DNA of 64,000 nt from an uncultured Alistipes sp. (GTDB lineage: Bacteria > Bacteroidota > Bacteroidia > Bacteroidales > Rikenellaceae). The notes under the pieces were generated by a model, which was not told the DNA's origin, did no database searches, and worked only from the letters and a program-made list of their open reading frames with translations. The number at the start of each line of letters is the position of its first letter. The first letter of the stretch is position 1. The translations under genes and the position numbers were made by a program. The stretch is taken from contig USCH01000001.1 in the NCBI GenBank assembly GCA_900553175.1, positions 1 to 64,000 on the forward strand, read 5' to 3'. Below are positions 25,948 to 34,888 of this stretch, one piece after another.

Positions 25948-26745
25948 CTACTCCACGAGGTTGTCGCGCTCGATCTCCTTGAAGTAGCGGTAGGTGGCCA
26001 CGCGCAGCTCCTCGGCGGCCGCATCGTCGCACACCAGAATGCCGCTGGGGTGCACCTGCAAGGCCGAAATGGTCCACTGGTGGTTGTACGACCCCTCGAC
26101 GCCGTGACGCACGGCGCGGGCTTTCTTGCGGCCCGTGGCGAGGATCATCACCTTTTTCGAGGCGAGCACCGTGCCCACGCCGACCGTCAGGGCCGTTTTG
26201 GGCACCAGCGACACGTCGCCGCCGAAGAAGCGGGCGTTGACCTGGATGGTGTCCAGCGTGAGGGTCTTCTGCCGCGTGCGGGAGTTGAGCGACGAGAAGG
26301 GTTCGTTGAAGGCGATGTGTCCGTCTTCGCCCACGCCGCCCATGAAGAGGTCGATGCCGCCCGCCTCGACGATGGCCGCCTCGTAGTCGGCGCACTCCTT
26401 GGCGAGGTCCTCGGCATTGCCGTTGAGGATGTGGACGTTCTCGGGCCGGATGTCGATGCGGGAGAAGAAGTTCGACCACATGAACGAGTGGTAGCTCTCG
26501 GGGTGATCCTCGGGAAGCCCCACGTATTCGTCCATGTTGAAGGTGATGACGTTGCGGAACGACACTTCGCCCGCTTCATGACGCCGGATCAGCTCCCGGT
26601 AGGTCTCCAGCGGCGTGGAGCCCGTCGGCAGCCCCAGCACGAACGGCGACGAGGTGTGCTGCTCCTTGGCCTTGATCTGGCGGATGATGTAGTCGGCAGC
26701 CCACCGGGCCACCTGCTGCGGGGTGTCTTCGATGATTAAACGCAT
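25948..26745 (-). CDS. nagB: Glucosamine-6-phosphate deaminase
   Basis: Converts glucosamine-6-phosphate to fructose-6-phosphate and ammonia in the cytoplasm, feeding amino sugars into glycolysis. 265 residues, essentially the E. coli length. The catalytic set is intact: Asp72 in FNMDEYVGL, and Asp141, His143 and Glu148 in [13 protein letters not shown], all at the E. coli numbering. The substrate loop [13 protein letters not shown] is present. ATG 26745 is chosen because it gives the normal N-terminus [15 protein letters not shown]; the open frame runs further upstream as a shadow of the neighbouring gene. It lies 17 bases downstream of the larger NagB-like/PIG-L gene, so the two are probably cotranscribed. 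Confidence 0.95.
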   Translation of the reverse strand: MRLIIEDTPQQVARWAADYIIRQIKAKEQHTSSPFVLGLPTGSTPLETYRELIRRHEAGEVSFRNVITFNMDEYVGLPEDHPESYHSFMWSNFFSRIDIRPENVHILNGNAEDLAKECADYEAAIVEAGGIDLFMGGVGEDGHIAFNEPFSSLNSRTRQKTLTLDTIQVNARFFGGDVSLVPKTALTVGVGTVLASKKVMILATGRKKARAVRHGVEGSYNHQWTISALQVHPSGILVCDDAAAEELRVATYRYFKEIERDNLVE

Positions 26746-26762
26746 GGTTATTAGGGATTTGT

Positions 26763-28712
26763 TTAAAACATTTTTACGAATACCTCGATGGCCTGATACT
26801 CGGCCATGCCGAGCTTGTCGTAGAGCTTGGCCGTGTTCTGCGTGCGCTCCTCGGCCCGCTGCCAGAACTCGCGGGGGTCGCTGCCCGGGAAGGGCATGAT
26901 GTCCTTCTGCGAGAGGTGGCGGTAGATGGCGTGGCGCTTCATGATCAGTTCGTCGGGCGACAGCGGCACGGCCATGTCGACCATGCCGAGGTCCCACTCC
27001 ATCCAGGCGCCGCGGTAGAGCCACAGGTGGCAGTCGCGCAGCCACTCGTCCCCTTTGACCGCCTCCAGAGCGCCCAGCACGGCCTCCATGCAGGTGCGGT
27101 GCGTGCCGTGGGGGTCGGCCAGGTCGCCGGCGGCATAGATCTGGTGGGGCCGGATTTCGCGCAGCAGATCGACGATGATGTCGATGTCGCGCTGCGAGAG
27201 CAGCCCCTTCTTGATGCCGCCCGTCTCGTAGAAAGGCAGGTTGAGGAAGTGGGCGTTGGTGTCGGGGTTGAGCCCGAACGACCGCACGGCAGCCCGCGCC
27301 TCGGCGCGGCGGATGGCGCCTTTCAGGTCGAGCAGCGCCCGCGGTTCGGGCTCTCCTTTGCGTTTGCCGGCGATGATCCGCTCGACTTCGGCGTAGTGGT
27401 CGCCGTAGCCCAGTTCGCGCGCCGTGTCGATGTTCTGCAACACCACGTCGTCGTGTACGGCCACGTTGCCCGAGGTTTCGTAGGCCACATGCACGTCGTG
27501 GCCCTGCTGCACCAGACGGATGAACGTGCCGCCCATCGAAATCACATCGTCGTCGGGGTGGGGCGAGAAGACCACCACCCGCTTGGGGAATGGCGCCGAG
27601 GGCACGGGACGGGTCGAGTCGTCGGCGTTGGGTTTGCCGCCGGGCCAGCCCGTGATCGTGTGCTGCAAGTCGTTGAACACGTCGATGTTGATCTGGTCGT
27701 AGGTCCGCCCCTGTTCGAGCAGCTCGCCCAGCGAATTCTCGATGTAGTCCTTGTAGGTGAGCTTCAGGATGGGTTTCTGCACCACGCTGCACAGCCATAC
27801 CACGGCCTTGCGGGTGAATTTGGGCGTCCAGTTGCAGGGACCGACCATCCAGGGGGTCTGCTCGCGCGTGAGCAGCTGCGCGGCGTTCTCGTCGATGACC
27901 ACCTCGATATTGGGGTGCGTTTGCAGGTGGGAGGCCGGAACCTGGCCCGTGACTTCGCCCTCGACCACCCGCTGGATGATGCGGGCTTTCTCCTCGCCCC
28001 AGGCCATGAGGATGATCCTCTCGGCGCGCATGATCGTGTCGATGCCCATCGTGATGGCCATCTTGGGCGTGTTCTCCAGTCCGAAGAAGGCGCCCGACTG
28101 GATCTTGCGCGTGTTGTGCGTGAGCTGCACCAGACGTGTGCGCGACTTGGCGTAGGAACCCGGTTCGTTGAAGCCGATCTGCCCGTCTTCGCCCACGCCG
28201 ATGATCATGAGGTCGATCTTGCGGATCGAGTGGTCGTAGGAGGCGCAATACTCCGAAACCCGCTTCTCGGGAACCGTGCCGTCGGGGATGTGCACGTTTT
28301 CGGGCAGGATGTCGATGTGGTTGAGGAACTCCTCGTGGATGCGGTAGTTGCGGCTCTGCTGCTCGGTCGAACGGATGGGGTAGAACTCGTCGAGCGAATA
28401 GACGGCCACGTTGCGGAAGCTGACCTGGCCCGCCTTGTGTCGCTTGACCAGCTCGTGGTAGAGCCCCAGGGGCGTGCGGCCCGTCGTCAGTCCGAGCACG
28501 AAGGTCTGCGCCTCCTCGTAGACCTCGTTCGAGCAGTTGAGCGCCTCGTAGTTGCGGATCGCCTTGACGATCGAGTCGGCGACGTACTGCACGCCTTCGT
28601 ATTCGTTGGCGTAGACCGTGGTGCGCAGTTTTTCATAGCGGTGGATGATGTCGCGCGGAGTGGATTCCGCGATCAGTCCTCCGTCTTTGGGAAGTGAATA
28701 TTTGTTGTTCAT
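26763..28712 (-). CDS. NagB-like domain fused to a PIG-L-type deacetylase
   Basis: 649-residue two-domain protein usually annotated in Bacteroidota as glucosamine-6-phosphate deaminase. Residues about 1-330 are NagB-like ([20 protein letters not shown], Asp108 in YSLDEFYPI), but the catalytic His of NagB is replaced by Gln178 in [15 protein letters not shown], so ordinary deaminase activity is doubtful. Residues about 375-649 form a LmbE/PIG-L deacetylase domain with [13 protein letters not shown] (His385, Asp387-389) and the later DPHGTHRTC (His535, His538), a zinc-site set that looks complete. It may deacetylate an N-acetylglucosaminyl compound while the first domain binds sugar phosphate. 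Upstream of canonical nagB by 17 bases and just after a CBM9-like gene. The combined function is inference. Confidence 0.85.
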   Translation of the reverse strand: MNNKYSLPKDGGLIAESTPRDIIHRYEKLRTTVYANEYEGVQYVADSIVKAIRNYEALNCSNEVYEEAQTFVLGLTTGRTPLGLYHELVKRHKAGQVSFRNVAVYSLDEFYPIRSTEQQSRNYRIHEEFLNHIDILPENVHIPDGTVPEKRVSEYCASYDHSIRKIDLMIIGVGEDGQIGFNEPGSYAKSRTRLVQLTHNTRKIQSGAFFGLENTPKMAITMGIDTIMRAERIILMAWGEEKARIIQRVVEGEVTGQVPASHLQTHPNIEVVIDENAAQLLTREQTPWMVGPCNWTPKFTRKAVVWLCSVVQKPILKLTYKDYIENSLGELLEQGRTYDQINIDVFNDLQHTITGWPGGKPNADDSTRPVPSAPFPKRVVVFSPHPDDDVISMGGTFIRLVQQGHDVHVAYETSGNVAVHDDVVLQNIDTARELGYGDHYAEVERIIAGKRKGEPEPRALLDLKGAIRRAEARAAVRSFGLNPDTNAHFLNLPFYETGGIKKGLLSQRDIDIIVDLLREIRPHQIYAAGDLADPHGTHRTCMEAVLGALEAVKGDEWLRDCHLWLYRGAWMEWDLGMVDMAVPLSPDELIMKRHAIYRHLSQKDIMPFPGSDPREFWQRAEERTQNTAKLYDKLGMAEYQAIEVFVKMF

Positions 28713-28724
28713 AGGTCGATGTGT

Positions 28725-29369
28725 TTAACGGTCGGCGAATTTCAGCGTATCGAAAAACTCGGGGCGGTGGAAATCGGGCCTTTCCGATTCGATGGGCCGC
28801 CACGAGAGGAAATGGGGGTGCGAGAGCCTGTCGCCGCACTTGTAGAGGTTGGCCCGGGCTTCGAGGCCGCTCCAGTCGCCGATCCGGTGTCCGAACAGGG
28901 CCCGGGGCGGGATGAGCAGCGTCATCGACCAGCGGTTGTCGCCCTCGCGTTCTTCGAAGGGTGCGGCGGGCAGCGTGGGGATGCGCCTTACGGCGCCGAG
29001 CGTCTGCGGCGCTGCATGCAGTTCGCCCGTTCCGGGCCTCTTGAATCCCAGCAGCATGCGTCCGATGCAGTTGGTTTCGAAGTTGTAGTAGCTTTCGCGG
29101 TCGGGGGCGATGAAGAACTCCACGCACGAATCGGTCCAGACTTCGCCGTTGTCGCGATCGACCCGCGCGGCGGTGTACCGCTCCGCGACGTCGAAGCGCA
29201 GCGCCAGAAAGGCGCCCGTGTGGAACATGCGGAAAACGACGCCGGGGGTGTAGGGGAATTTTTCAGCCCAGTTGCAGCAGGCGATCGGCTCGGGAGCGAG
29301 CTCCGAGAATGCCCTGTCGAGGGCGGAGACGTCGCGGACGTCGGTGTCCGCCATTTTGCGAACGATCAT
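28725..29369 (-). CDS. CBM9-like carbohydrate-binding-fold protein
   Basis: 214 residues resembling the carbohydrate-binding family 9-like (DOMON-type) beta-sandwich. The landmarks are VFRMFHTGAFLALRFDVAER, the acidic VWTDSCVEFFIAP, YYNFETNCIGRML, and the closing RANLYKCGDRLSHPHFLSW. There is no signal peptide, so unlike CBM9 modules of secreted enzymes it would stay in the cytoplasm; ligand and role are unknown. Start ATG 29369 gives MIVRKMADTD; ATG 29354 is also possible. A promoter with both boxes lies just upstream (29392-29422). It is followed after 12 bases by the NagB/PIG-L gene, suggesting one amino-sugar operon of three genes. Confidence 0.75.
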   Translation of the reverse strand: MIVRKMADTDVRDVSALDRAFSELAPEPIACCNWAEKFPYTPGVVFRMFHTGAFLALRFDVAERYTAARVDRDNGEVWTDSCVEFFIAPDRESYYNFETNCIGRMLLGFKRPGTGELHAAPQTLGAVRRIPTLPAAPFEEREGDNRWSMTLLIPPRALFGHRIGDWSGLEARANLYKCGDRLSHPHFLSWRPIESERPDFHRPEFFDTLKFADR

Positions 29370-29391
29370 GGAACGGATTCTGTTTGCGATT

Positions 29392-29422
29392 CAAAGGTAT
29401 TAAAAATTAGGCGGACGTCAAA
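29392..29422 (-). promoter_or_regulatory. Complete Bacteroidota promoter for the CBM9-like/nagB operon
   Basis: Minus strand carries TTTG (29419-29422), a 19-base spacer and TACCTTTG (29392-29399), matching the TTTG / TAnnTTTG consensus. Transcription would begin about 15 bases before ATG 29369. Confidence 0.75.
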
Positions 29423-29674
29423 ACGCGAAGCGGGAAAACACTGCGTGCATATGCGCTTCACGGGCCCCGCCGGGCGGCTCCGGACCGCATCTGCGGACTT
29501 TTTTTCGTGTTTTCCGCTACGCGATTGTCGTTCGAAAAGCTCGATTTTGGCCCGGAAAAGCTCGATTTTACCCGTCGCGGAGCGTGCATCTTCGGGCGCT
29601 TTCCCGCGGCGGACGCGGCGGGGGCTTCGCGTCCGGCATCCGCGGCCCCGTGCCGCCATCCGTTCGCTGAAAAG

Positions 29675-29709
29675 AAAAAATCCCGGAATCCGTTGCGGGA
29701 TTCCGGGAT
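29675..29709 (-). terminator. Intrinsic terminator of the phosphofructokinase gene
   Basis: On the minus strand a 12-base stem ATCCCGGAATCC / GGATTCCGGGAT is followed by a T run. It lies 23 bases past the stop codon. The remaining 29423-29674 shows no gene. Confidence 0.92.
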
Positions 29710-29731
29710 GCGGAGGGTGAGCTCCGAAAGG

Positions 29732-30967
29732 TTATTTCCAGTTGAGAATCTTGTGGAAATCGTACTCTTCGGGGTTGGCCACATACTTCCGGGCAGCTTC
29801 GTAATCCTCGGGGCCGATGGCGTTGAGGATGTTTTCGACCACCGATTTGAATTTGTCCGACGTGATGTCGACCAGACGGGGCGGAATCTTGCCCGTCTCG
29901 GGGTCCTGAAGGTCCTTGAGGTAGAGGGGCGATACGTTGCCCTCGGAGTCGACATAGACCATGCAGCCCGTCTTGCCTTCGGCGAAGAGCTTGTGCACGC
30001 CGATGCCCAGCTCCGAGCAGTAGGTCAGGTCGTAGGCGATGGGGGTCTGGCAGCGGATTTCGTAACCCAGCTCCACGGGGCGGCTCTTGACCTTGATGCC
30101 CAGCTCCTTGAGCTTCTTCTCGATCATCTCGTTGAAGATGTGTGCCTTGGAGACTTTGCCCAGCTCGGGATGGCCGTGGTCGTCGTAGGTGAAGTGGATG
30201 CCGCTCTTGCGGATCTCCTCGTCGGAGAGCGAGTGGAACACGCCTTCCGAAATGACGGCGGCGCCGTAGTCCATGCCCATGATCTTGCGCTTGATGATGG
30301 CCGAAATCACCAGGTTGACGATCTTCTCGACGGTGATCTCCGTCTTGTCGAACATCTCGGGGATGACGATCATCGGGTAGTGGCAGGCCTCGCCGATGCC
30401 GAATGCCAGGTGGCCGGCCGAGCGGCCCATGGCGGCCAGCACGAACCAGTTGCCGCTCGTGCGTGCGTCGACGTAGACGGCGCGGGCGATCACCGTGCCC
30501 TTGTCCTTGGCCGACTCGTAGCCGAAGGTCGGCGTGCCCTTCGGAAGGGGCAGGTCGTTGTCGATGGTCTTCGGCACGTGGATGTTGGCGATGGGGTATT
30601 TCTTGGCTTCGAGGAATTTGGCGATGCGGTTGGCCGTCGATGCGGTGTCGTCGCCGCCCACCGTGACGAGCAGCTTCACGTTGTTGTCGGTGAAGAACTT
30701 GAGGTTGAAGTTGTTCTCGAAATCCGAATCCTTGGGTTTGAAACGGCTCATCTGGAGGAACGAGCCGCCCTGGTTGAAGATGCCGTCGGCCATGGGGTAG
30801 TCGATGTCGACGGTGCGGGGCGAGGGGTTGAACAGCCCCGTATAGCCTTCGTGCAGACCGATCACGCGATAGCCTTTTCTCAGGAACGTCTTGGCGACGC
30901 TGCCCACCACGGTGTTCATGCCGGGGGCCGGACCGCCGCCGGTCAGAATTGCGATTGCTTCTTTCAT
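29732..30967 (-). CDS. pfp: Pyrophosphate-dependent 6-phosphofructokinase
   Basis: Glycolytic phosphofructokinase-family enzyme of 411 residues. Start ATG 30967 (MKEAIAILTGGGPAPGMN) is chosen over an open frame reaching 31102, whose upstream part is non-coding and overlaps a terminator and promoter. The donor-site residues favour pyrophosphate over ATP: GGDD at 104-107 (ATP enzymes have GGDG) and PKTIDND at 132-138 (ATP enzymes have PGTIDND). Substrate-side motifs such as MGRSAGHLAFGIGEA are intact. A PPi-linked, reversible reaction is common in anaerobic Bacteroidota. The gene has its own promoter box (31019-31026) and terminator, so it is likely monocistronic. Confidence 0.9.
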   Translation of the reverse strand: MKEAIAILTGGGPAPGMNTVVGSVAKTFLRKGYRVIGLHEGYTGLFNPSPRTVDIDYPMADGIFNQGGSFLQMSRFKPKDSDFENNFNLKFFTDNNVKLLVTVGGDDTASTANRIAKFLEAKKYPIANIHVPKTIDNDLPLPKGTPTFGYESAKDKGTVIARAVYVDARTSGNWFVLAAMGRSAGHLAFGIGEACHYPMIVIPEMFDKTEITVEKIVNLVISAIIKRKIMGMDYGAAVISEGVFHSLSDEEIRKSGIHFTYDDHGHPELGKVSKAHIFNEMIEKKLKELGIKVKSRPVELGYEIRCQTPIAYDLTYCSELGIGVHKLFAEGKTGCMVYVDSEGNVSPLYLKDLQDPETGKIPPRLVDITSDKFKSVVENILNAIGPEDYEAARKYVANPEEYDFHKILNWK

Positions 30968-31018
30968 GGTTGTGTGTATGGTTTTATGTATGACCTCTTT
31001 TGTTTTCTTTCGGCCGCC

Positions 31019-31026
31019 CAAAAGTA
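31019..31026 (-). promoter_or_regulatory. -7 box (TACTTTTG) for the phosphofructokinase gene
   Basis: Minus-strand TACTTTTG fits TAnnTTTG and lies about 50 bases before ATG 30967. No clean -33 TTTG at standard spacing was seen. Confidence 0.55.
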
Positions 31027-31048
31027 CGATTATTTTTTCAAACGCACA

Positions 31049-31079
31049 AAAAAAGGGAGGCCCGAGGCCTTCCTTTTTT
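31049..31079. terminator. Bidirectional terminator between the cold-shock gene and pfp
   Basis: A 14-pair stem AAAAAAGGGAGGCC / GGCCTTCCTTTTTT (one G-U) closes a CGA loop, with A and T runs on its flanks. It insulates pfp from cspA transcription; 31080-31287 shows no gene. Confidence 0.85.
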
Positions 31080-31287
31080 GAAACGGGTGATGTCGGTCGC
31101 ATGCCGGTGCGGAACCGGGCTCCTCCGTCGTGCGGAGGGCACCTCGGACGGGTTCCGGACTTCGGGCTGCGCTTCGGAGCGCAGCGCCGTTCCGCATCCC
31201 GCGCATCCTGCGGCGGAGGACCTCCGCTCCGGGTTCCCGGACGGCGGCGTCTCCGGTGCAGTCATGCGGCCGCGAGGTAATTATAGT

Positions 31288-31488
31288 TTATTCGACTACA
31301 GTTACGTTGACAGCCTGTTCGCCTTTGGCACCGTTGCCGATTTCGAACTCGACCTGCTGACCCTCGTTGAGCGTTTTGAAACCATCCGAAACGATGCCCG
31401 AGAAGTGAACGAAAATCTCCTTCCCGTTCTCTCCAGTAATGAATCCGTAGCCTTTTTTGCTATCGAACCATTTTACCTGACCTTTCAT
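31288..31488 (-). CDS. Cold-shock domain protein (CspA family)
   Basis: Single OB-fold nucleic-acid-binding protein of 66 residues, an RNA chaperone or transcription antiterminator. RNP1 is visible as KKGYGFITG and RNP2 as IFVHFSGI; the start [16 protein letters not shown] and the end [11 protein letters not shown] are standard. The AT-rich 5' region (31489-31745) is shared with the divergent korA gene and probably includes a long leader as in other csp genes, but no clean -7 box was identified for it. Confidence 0.93.
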   Translation of the reverse strand: MKGQVKWFDSKKGYGFITGENGKEIFVHFSGIVSDGFKTLNEGQQVEFEIGNGAKGEQAVNVTVVE

Positions 31489-31711
31489 AAAAAAAGCGAT
31501 TAATTGTTAAAGTATCTGACAAAGTAAAACAAAAATCGTTGGCTTTCAAAACTTTTTGGCATGTTTTTTCGTCGTCGGAGCAAATTATCCCTCCGCTGCC
31601 GGCTGACGTTCCTGCGGGGGCCTCTGCCGGCGCCCGCTCCCGGGGGCGGACCGGCGGGTCCGGATGCGGCAAAATTTACTGCCGGTTGTGAATAATCTAA
31701 CAATAAATTTC

Positions 31712-31719
31712 TATATTTG
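31712..31719 (+). promoter_or_regulatory. -7 box (TATATTTG) for korAB
   Basis: TATATTTG fits TAnnTTTG and lies 26 bases before the korA start. Confidence 0.65.
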
Positions 31720-31745
31720 TTCTGCTAAACCAACTTCAAACACTC

Positions 31746-33590
31746 ATGGAACAAACTTCCGTGCACGAATTGCAGGACGTCGTCATCCGCTTCTCGGGCG
31801 ACTCGGGCGACGGCATGCAGCTTACGGGCACACTCTTTTCCGACACTTCGGCGCTGATGGGCAACGGCATCTCGACCTTCCCCGACTATCCGGCCGAAAT
31901 CCGCGCTCCGCAAGGCACCGTGGCGGGCGTTTCGGGCTTCCAGGTTCACTTCGGCAACCGCCGCGAACTCAACCCGGGCGACTATTGCGACGTGCTGGTG
32001 GCCATGAATCCGGCCGCCCTGAAAGCCAACCGCAAGTGGTTGAAACCCGGCGCCACGGTCATTCTCGACGGCGATTCGCTCACCGAGGAGCACATCCGCA
32101 GGGCGGGATTCGCCACGCTCGATCCGCTGGCCGAGCTCGGTCTGGACGAATACAACGTCGTGGTGCCCGACATCACGTCGATGACCCGCGAGGCGCTCAA
32201 GGATACCGGACTGGACAACAAGTCGGTGGTCAAGTGCAAGAACATGTTCGCCCTGGGCATCTGCTTCTGGCTGTTCGACCGTCCGGAGGAGCATGCGTTC
32301 GCATATCTGGACGGCAAGTTCGCCAAGAAAAATCCCGCCGTGGCCGAGGCCAACAAGCTGGCCATCAAGGCGGGCTACAACTACGCCGCCAACACCCACC
32401 AGTTCGCCAACAACTACCGCGTGGCGCCTGCCCGGCTCGAAAAGGGCACCTACCGTTCGATCAACGGCAACGTCGCCACGGCGTGGGGTCTCTGCGCCGC
32501 CGCCGAGAAGGCCGGGCTGCCGCTCTTCTGCGGCTCCTATCCCATCACTCCCGCGACCGTGATCCTCGAAGAGCTGGCCAAACGCAAGGATTTGGGCGTC
32601 AAGACCGTGCAGGCCGAGGACGAGATCGCGGGCATCTGCACGGCGATCGGCGCGGCGTTCGCCGGCAATTTCGCCGTGACGACCACTTCGGGCCCCGGCC
32701 TTTCGCTCAAGAGCGAGGCGCTGGGTCTGGCCGTCATGACCGAGCTGCCCTTAGTGGTGGTCGACGTGCAGCGCGGCGGCCCCTCGACGGGCCTGCCGAC
32801 CAAGACCGAGCAGAGCGACCTCCAGCAAGCGCTCTACGGCCGCAACGGCGAGTGCCCCGTGGCCGTGGTGGCCGCCTCGTCGCCGAGCGATTGTTTCCAT
32901 TACGCGTTCGAGGCGGGCCGCATCGCCATGGAGCATATGACCCCCGTGGTGCTGCTGTCGGACGGCTTCATCGCCAACGGCTCGGAGCCGTGGCGCATCC
33001 CGCAGATGAAGGATTATCCCGCGATCTGCCCGCCGATCGTCGACGAGGCGCCCGAAGGCGGCTTCATGCCCTACGTGCGCAACGAGAAACTGGCTCGCGG
33101 CTGGGCGTTCCCCGGCAAGACGGGGCTCGAACACCGCGTGGGCGGTCTGGAGAAGGACTGCGTGAAGGGGTGCATCTCGCACGATCCGGCCAACCATCAG
33201 AAGATGGTTTCGACGCGTGCGGCCAAGGTGGCGAAGATCGCCGACTACATCCCCGAGCAGAGGGTTCACGGCGATGAGGAGGGCGACCTCCTGGTCGTAG
33301 GCTGGGGAGGCACGCGCGGTCATCTGCAAAATGCCGTCGACGAGCTGCGCCGCGAGGGCAGGCGCGTCTCGCTCTGCCACTTCAACTACATCAACCCGCT
33401 GCCCCGCGGCGTGCGCGACATCTTCGCCCGGTTCCGCCGCATCGTGGTGTGCGAGCTCAACGAAGGACAGTTCGCCGCCTACCTGCGCCAGAGCTTGCAG
33501 GAGTTCCGCTACGAGCAGTTCAACAAGTGCGAGGGCCTGCCGTTCACGGTGGCCGAGCTGAAACGGAAATTCGAAACCTTATTGCAGTAA
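31746..33590 (+). CDS. korA: 2-oxoglutarate:ferredoxin oxidoreductase, fused gamma-alpha subunit
   Basis: Large subunit (614 residues) of a thiamine-diphosphate 2-oxoacid:ferredoxin oxidoreductase. The gamma domain is at residues about 10-190 (VIRFSGDSGDGMQLTGTLF) and the alpha domain from about 215 (NGNVATAWGLCAAAEKAGLP, GSYPITPATVILEELAK, TTTSGPGLSLKSEALGLA, VQRGGPSTGLPTKTEQSDL). A C-terminal domain (LLVVGWGGTRGHLQNAVDEL) completes it. With KorB it interconverts 2-oxoglutarate and succinyl-CoA using ferredoxin, a step of the anaerobic TCA branch. The 2-oxoglutarate assignment follows the usual annotation of this fused type; other 2-oxoacids are possible. Confidence 0.9.
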   Translation: MEQTSVHELQDVVIRFSGDSGDGMQLTGTLFSDTSALMGNGISTFPDYPAEIRAPQGTVAGVSGFQVHFGNRRELNPGDYCDVLVAMNPAALKANRKWLKPGATVILDGDSLTEEHIRRAGFATLDPLAELGLDEYNVVVPDITSMTREALKDTGLDNKSVVKCKNMFALGICFWLFDRPEEHAFAYLDGKFAKKNPAVAEANKLAIKAGYNYAANTHQFANNYRVAPARLEKGTYRSINGNVATAWGLCAAAEKAGLPLFCGSYPITPATVILEELAKRKDLGVKTVQAEDEIAGICTAIGAAFAGNFAVTTTSGPGLSLKSEALGLAVMTELPLVVVDVQRGGPSTGLPTKTEQSDLQQALYGRNGECPVAVVAASSPSDCFHYAFEAGRIAMEHMTPVVLLSDGFIANGSEPWRIPQMKDYPAICPPIVDEAPEGGFMPYVRNEKLARGWAFPGKTGLEHRVGGLEKDCVKGCISHDPANHQKMVSTRAAKVAKIADYIPEQRVHGDEEGDLLVVGWGGTRGHLQNAVDELRREGRRVSLCHFNYINPLPRGVRDIFARFRRIVVCELNEGQFAAYLRQSLQEFRYEQFNKCEGLPFTVAELKRKFETLLQ

Positions 33591-33596
33591 ACGATC

Positions 33597-34625
33597 ATGG
33601 CAGAATACAAATACACTCCGGCGGATTTCAAGAGCGACCAGGAGGTGCGCTGGTGCCCCGGCTGCGGCGACCACGCCATACTCAACGCCGTGCAGCGCGC
33701 CCTGCCCGAAGTGGCCGACCGCACCGATACGCCCCACAACCTCTTCACGTTCGTCTCGGGCATCGGCTGTTCGTCGCGCTTCATCTACTATATGAAGACC
33801 TTCGGATTCCACTCCGTGCACGGCCGCGCCAACGCCGTGGCTACGGGCGTCAAGGTGGCCAATCCGCGGCTGGCGGTGTGGGTCACCACGGGCGACGGCG
33901 ACTCGCTGGCCATCGGCGGCAACCATTTCATCCACGCCATCCGCCGCAACGTCGACCTGAACGTCATCCTGTTCAACAACGAAATCTACGGCCTGACCAA
34001 GGGACAGTATTCGCCCACGTCGAAGCTGGGCAAGATCACCAAGACTTCGCCCTACGGCACGGTCGAGAAGCCGTTCAACCCCGGCGAACTGGTCATCGGC
34101 GCCAAGGGCACGTTCTTCGCCCGCTCGATCGACATGGAGGTCAACCTCTCCAAAGAGTGTCTGGTGGCCGCTGCGCTGCACAAGGGCATGTCGGTGGTCG
34201 AGATGTTGCAGAACTGCGTGATCTTCAACGACAAGACCCATGCCGCATTCGCCGCCGACAAGGCCACGCGCGCCGAGCGCACGATCACGCTGCGCCACGG
34301 CGAGAAGATGCTCTTCGGAGCGAACAACGAGAAGGGCCTCGTCTTCGAGAACATGAAGCTCAAGGTCGTGACCGTGGGGCAGGATGGCTACACGCTCGAC
34401 GATGTGCTGACGCACGACGCCCACGAGCGCGACACGACGCTGCACATGATGCTCGCCGCGATGAAGTATCCCGACTATCCCGTGGCCGTGGGCGTTATCC
34501 GCGCCGTCGAGGACGATGCGGTCTACGACCGGGCCGTCGAGCGGCAGGTGGAGGAGGTCAAGGCTTCGTCGAAAATCCATTGCGTCGACGACCTGCTGCG
34601 CTCCGGCGCCACGTGGGAGGTGTGA
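33597..34625 (+). CDS. korB: 2-oxoglutarate:ferredoxin oxidoreductase, beta subunit
   Basis: Catalytic thiamine-diphosphate subunit of 342 residues, six bases downstream of korA. The N-terminal WCPGCGDHAIL (Cys20, Cys23) and the following GIGCSSRF contribute to the iron-sulfur and cofactor site. The ThDP/Mg2+ motif is TTGDGDSLAIGGNHFIHAIR with LFNNEIYGLTKGQYSPTS. The C-terminus carries the beta-subunit extension. It works as a dimer of heterodimers with KorA in the cytoplasm. A strong terminator follows. Confidence 0.93.
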   Translation: MAEYKYTPADFKSDQEVRWCPGCGDHAILNAVQRALPEVADRTDTPHNLFTFVSGIGCSSRFIYYMKTFGFHSVHGRANAVATGVKVANPRLAVWVTTGDGDSLAIGGNHFIHAIRRNVDLNVILFNNEIYGLTKGQYSPTSKLGKITKTSPYGTVEKPFNPGELVIGAKGTFFARSIDMEVNLSKECLVAAALHKGMSVVEMLQNCVIFNDKTHAAFAADKATRAERTITLRHGEKMLFGANNEKGLVFENMKLKVVTVGQDGYTLDDVLTHDAHERDTTLHMMLAAMKYPDYPVAVGVIRAVEDDAVYDRAVERQVEEVKASSKIHCVDDLLRSGATWEV

Positions 34626-34719
34626 CCCGCCCGGACGGCTGCCGACTGCGGATGCTCGTCGGCCTGTCGTGCGGTGCTGCGGATGGCGTATCGGTGCCGG
34701 GCTGCGGCAGAACAGCGTG

Positions 34720-34763
34720 AAAAACCGGATATTCCCCCGACAGGGTGAATATCCGGTTTTTTT
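34720..34763 (+). terminator. Intrinsic terminator of korAB
   Basis: A 15-base stem (34720-34734 with 34747-34761) is followed by further T on the + strand. A run on both sides makes it potentially bidirectional. Confidence 0.92.
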
Positions 34764-34826
34764 CGAAGGCATCCGAGCCCTTTTCGCGCACAGGGGGCGT
34801 CCCGTGTCGGAACCGTGAAGCCGACG

Positions 34827-34863
34827 AAAAAGCGCCGCCCGCTCCGGTCCGGAGCGGCGGCGC
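34827..34863 (-). terminator. Terminator of the CoA-transferase gene
   Basis: On the minus strand a G+C-rich hairpin (34832-34847 with 34849-34863, one bulged base) is followed by five T. It lies 26 bases past the CoA-transferase stop and closes the rimP-nusA-infB-side transcription unit. Confidence 0.82.
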
Positions 34864-34888
34864 CTGGAAATAAGAGAGCGCAGGCGGA

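Noticed and set aside
31000..31503. 167-codon + strand frame over the cold-shock gene and the pfp promoter
   Set aside because: It is antisense to cspA and runs through a bidirectional terminator and a promoter box.
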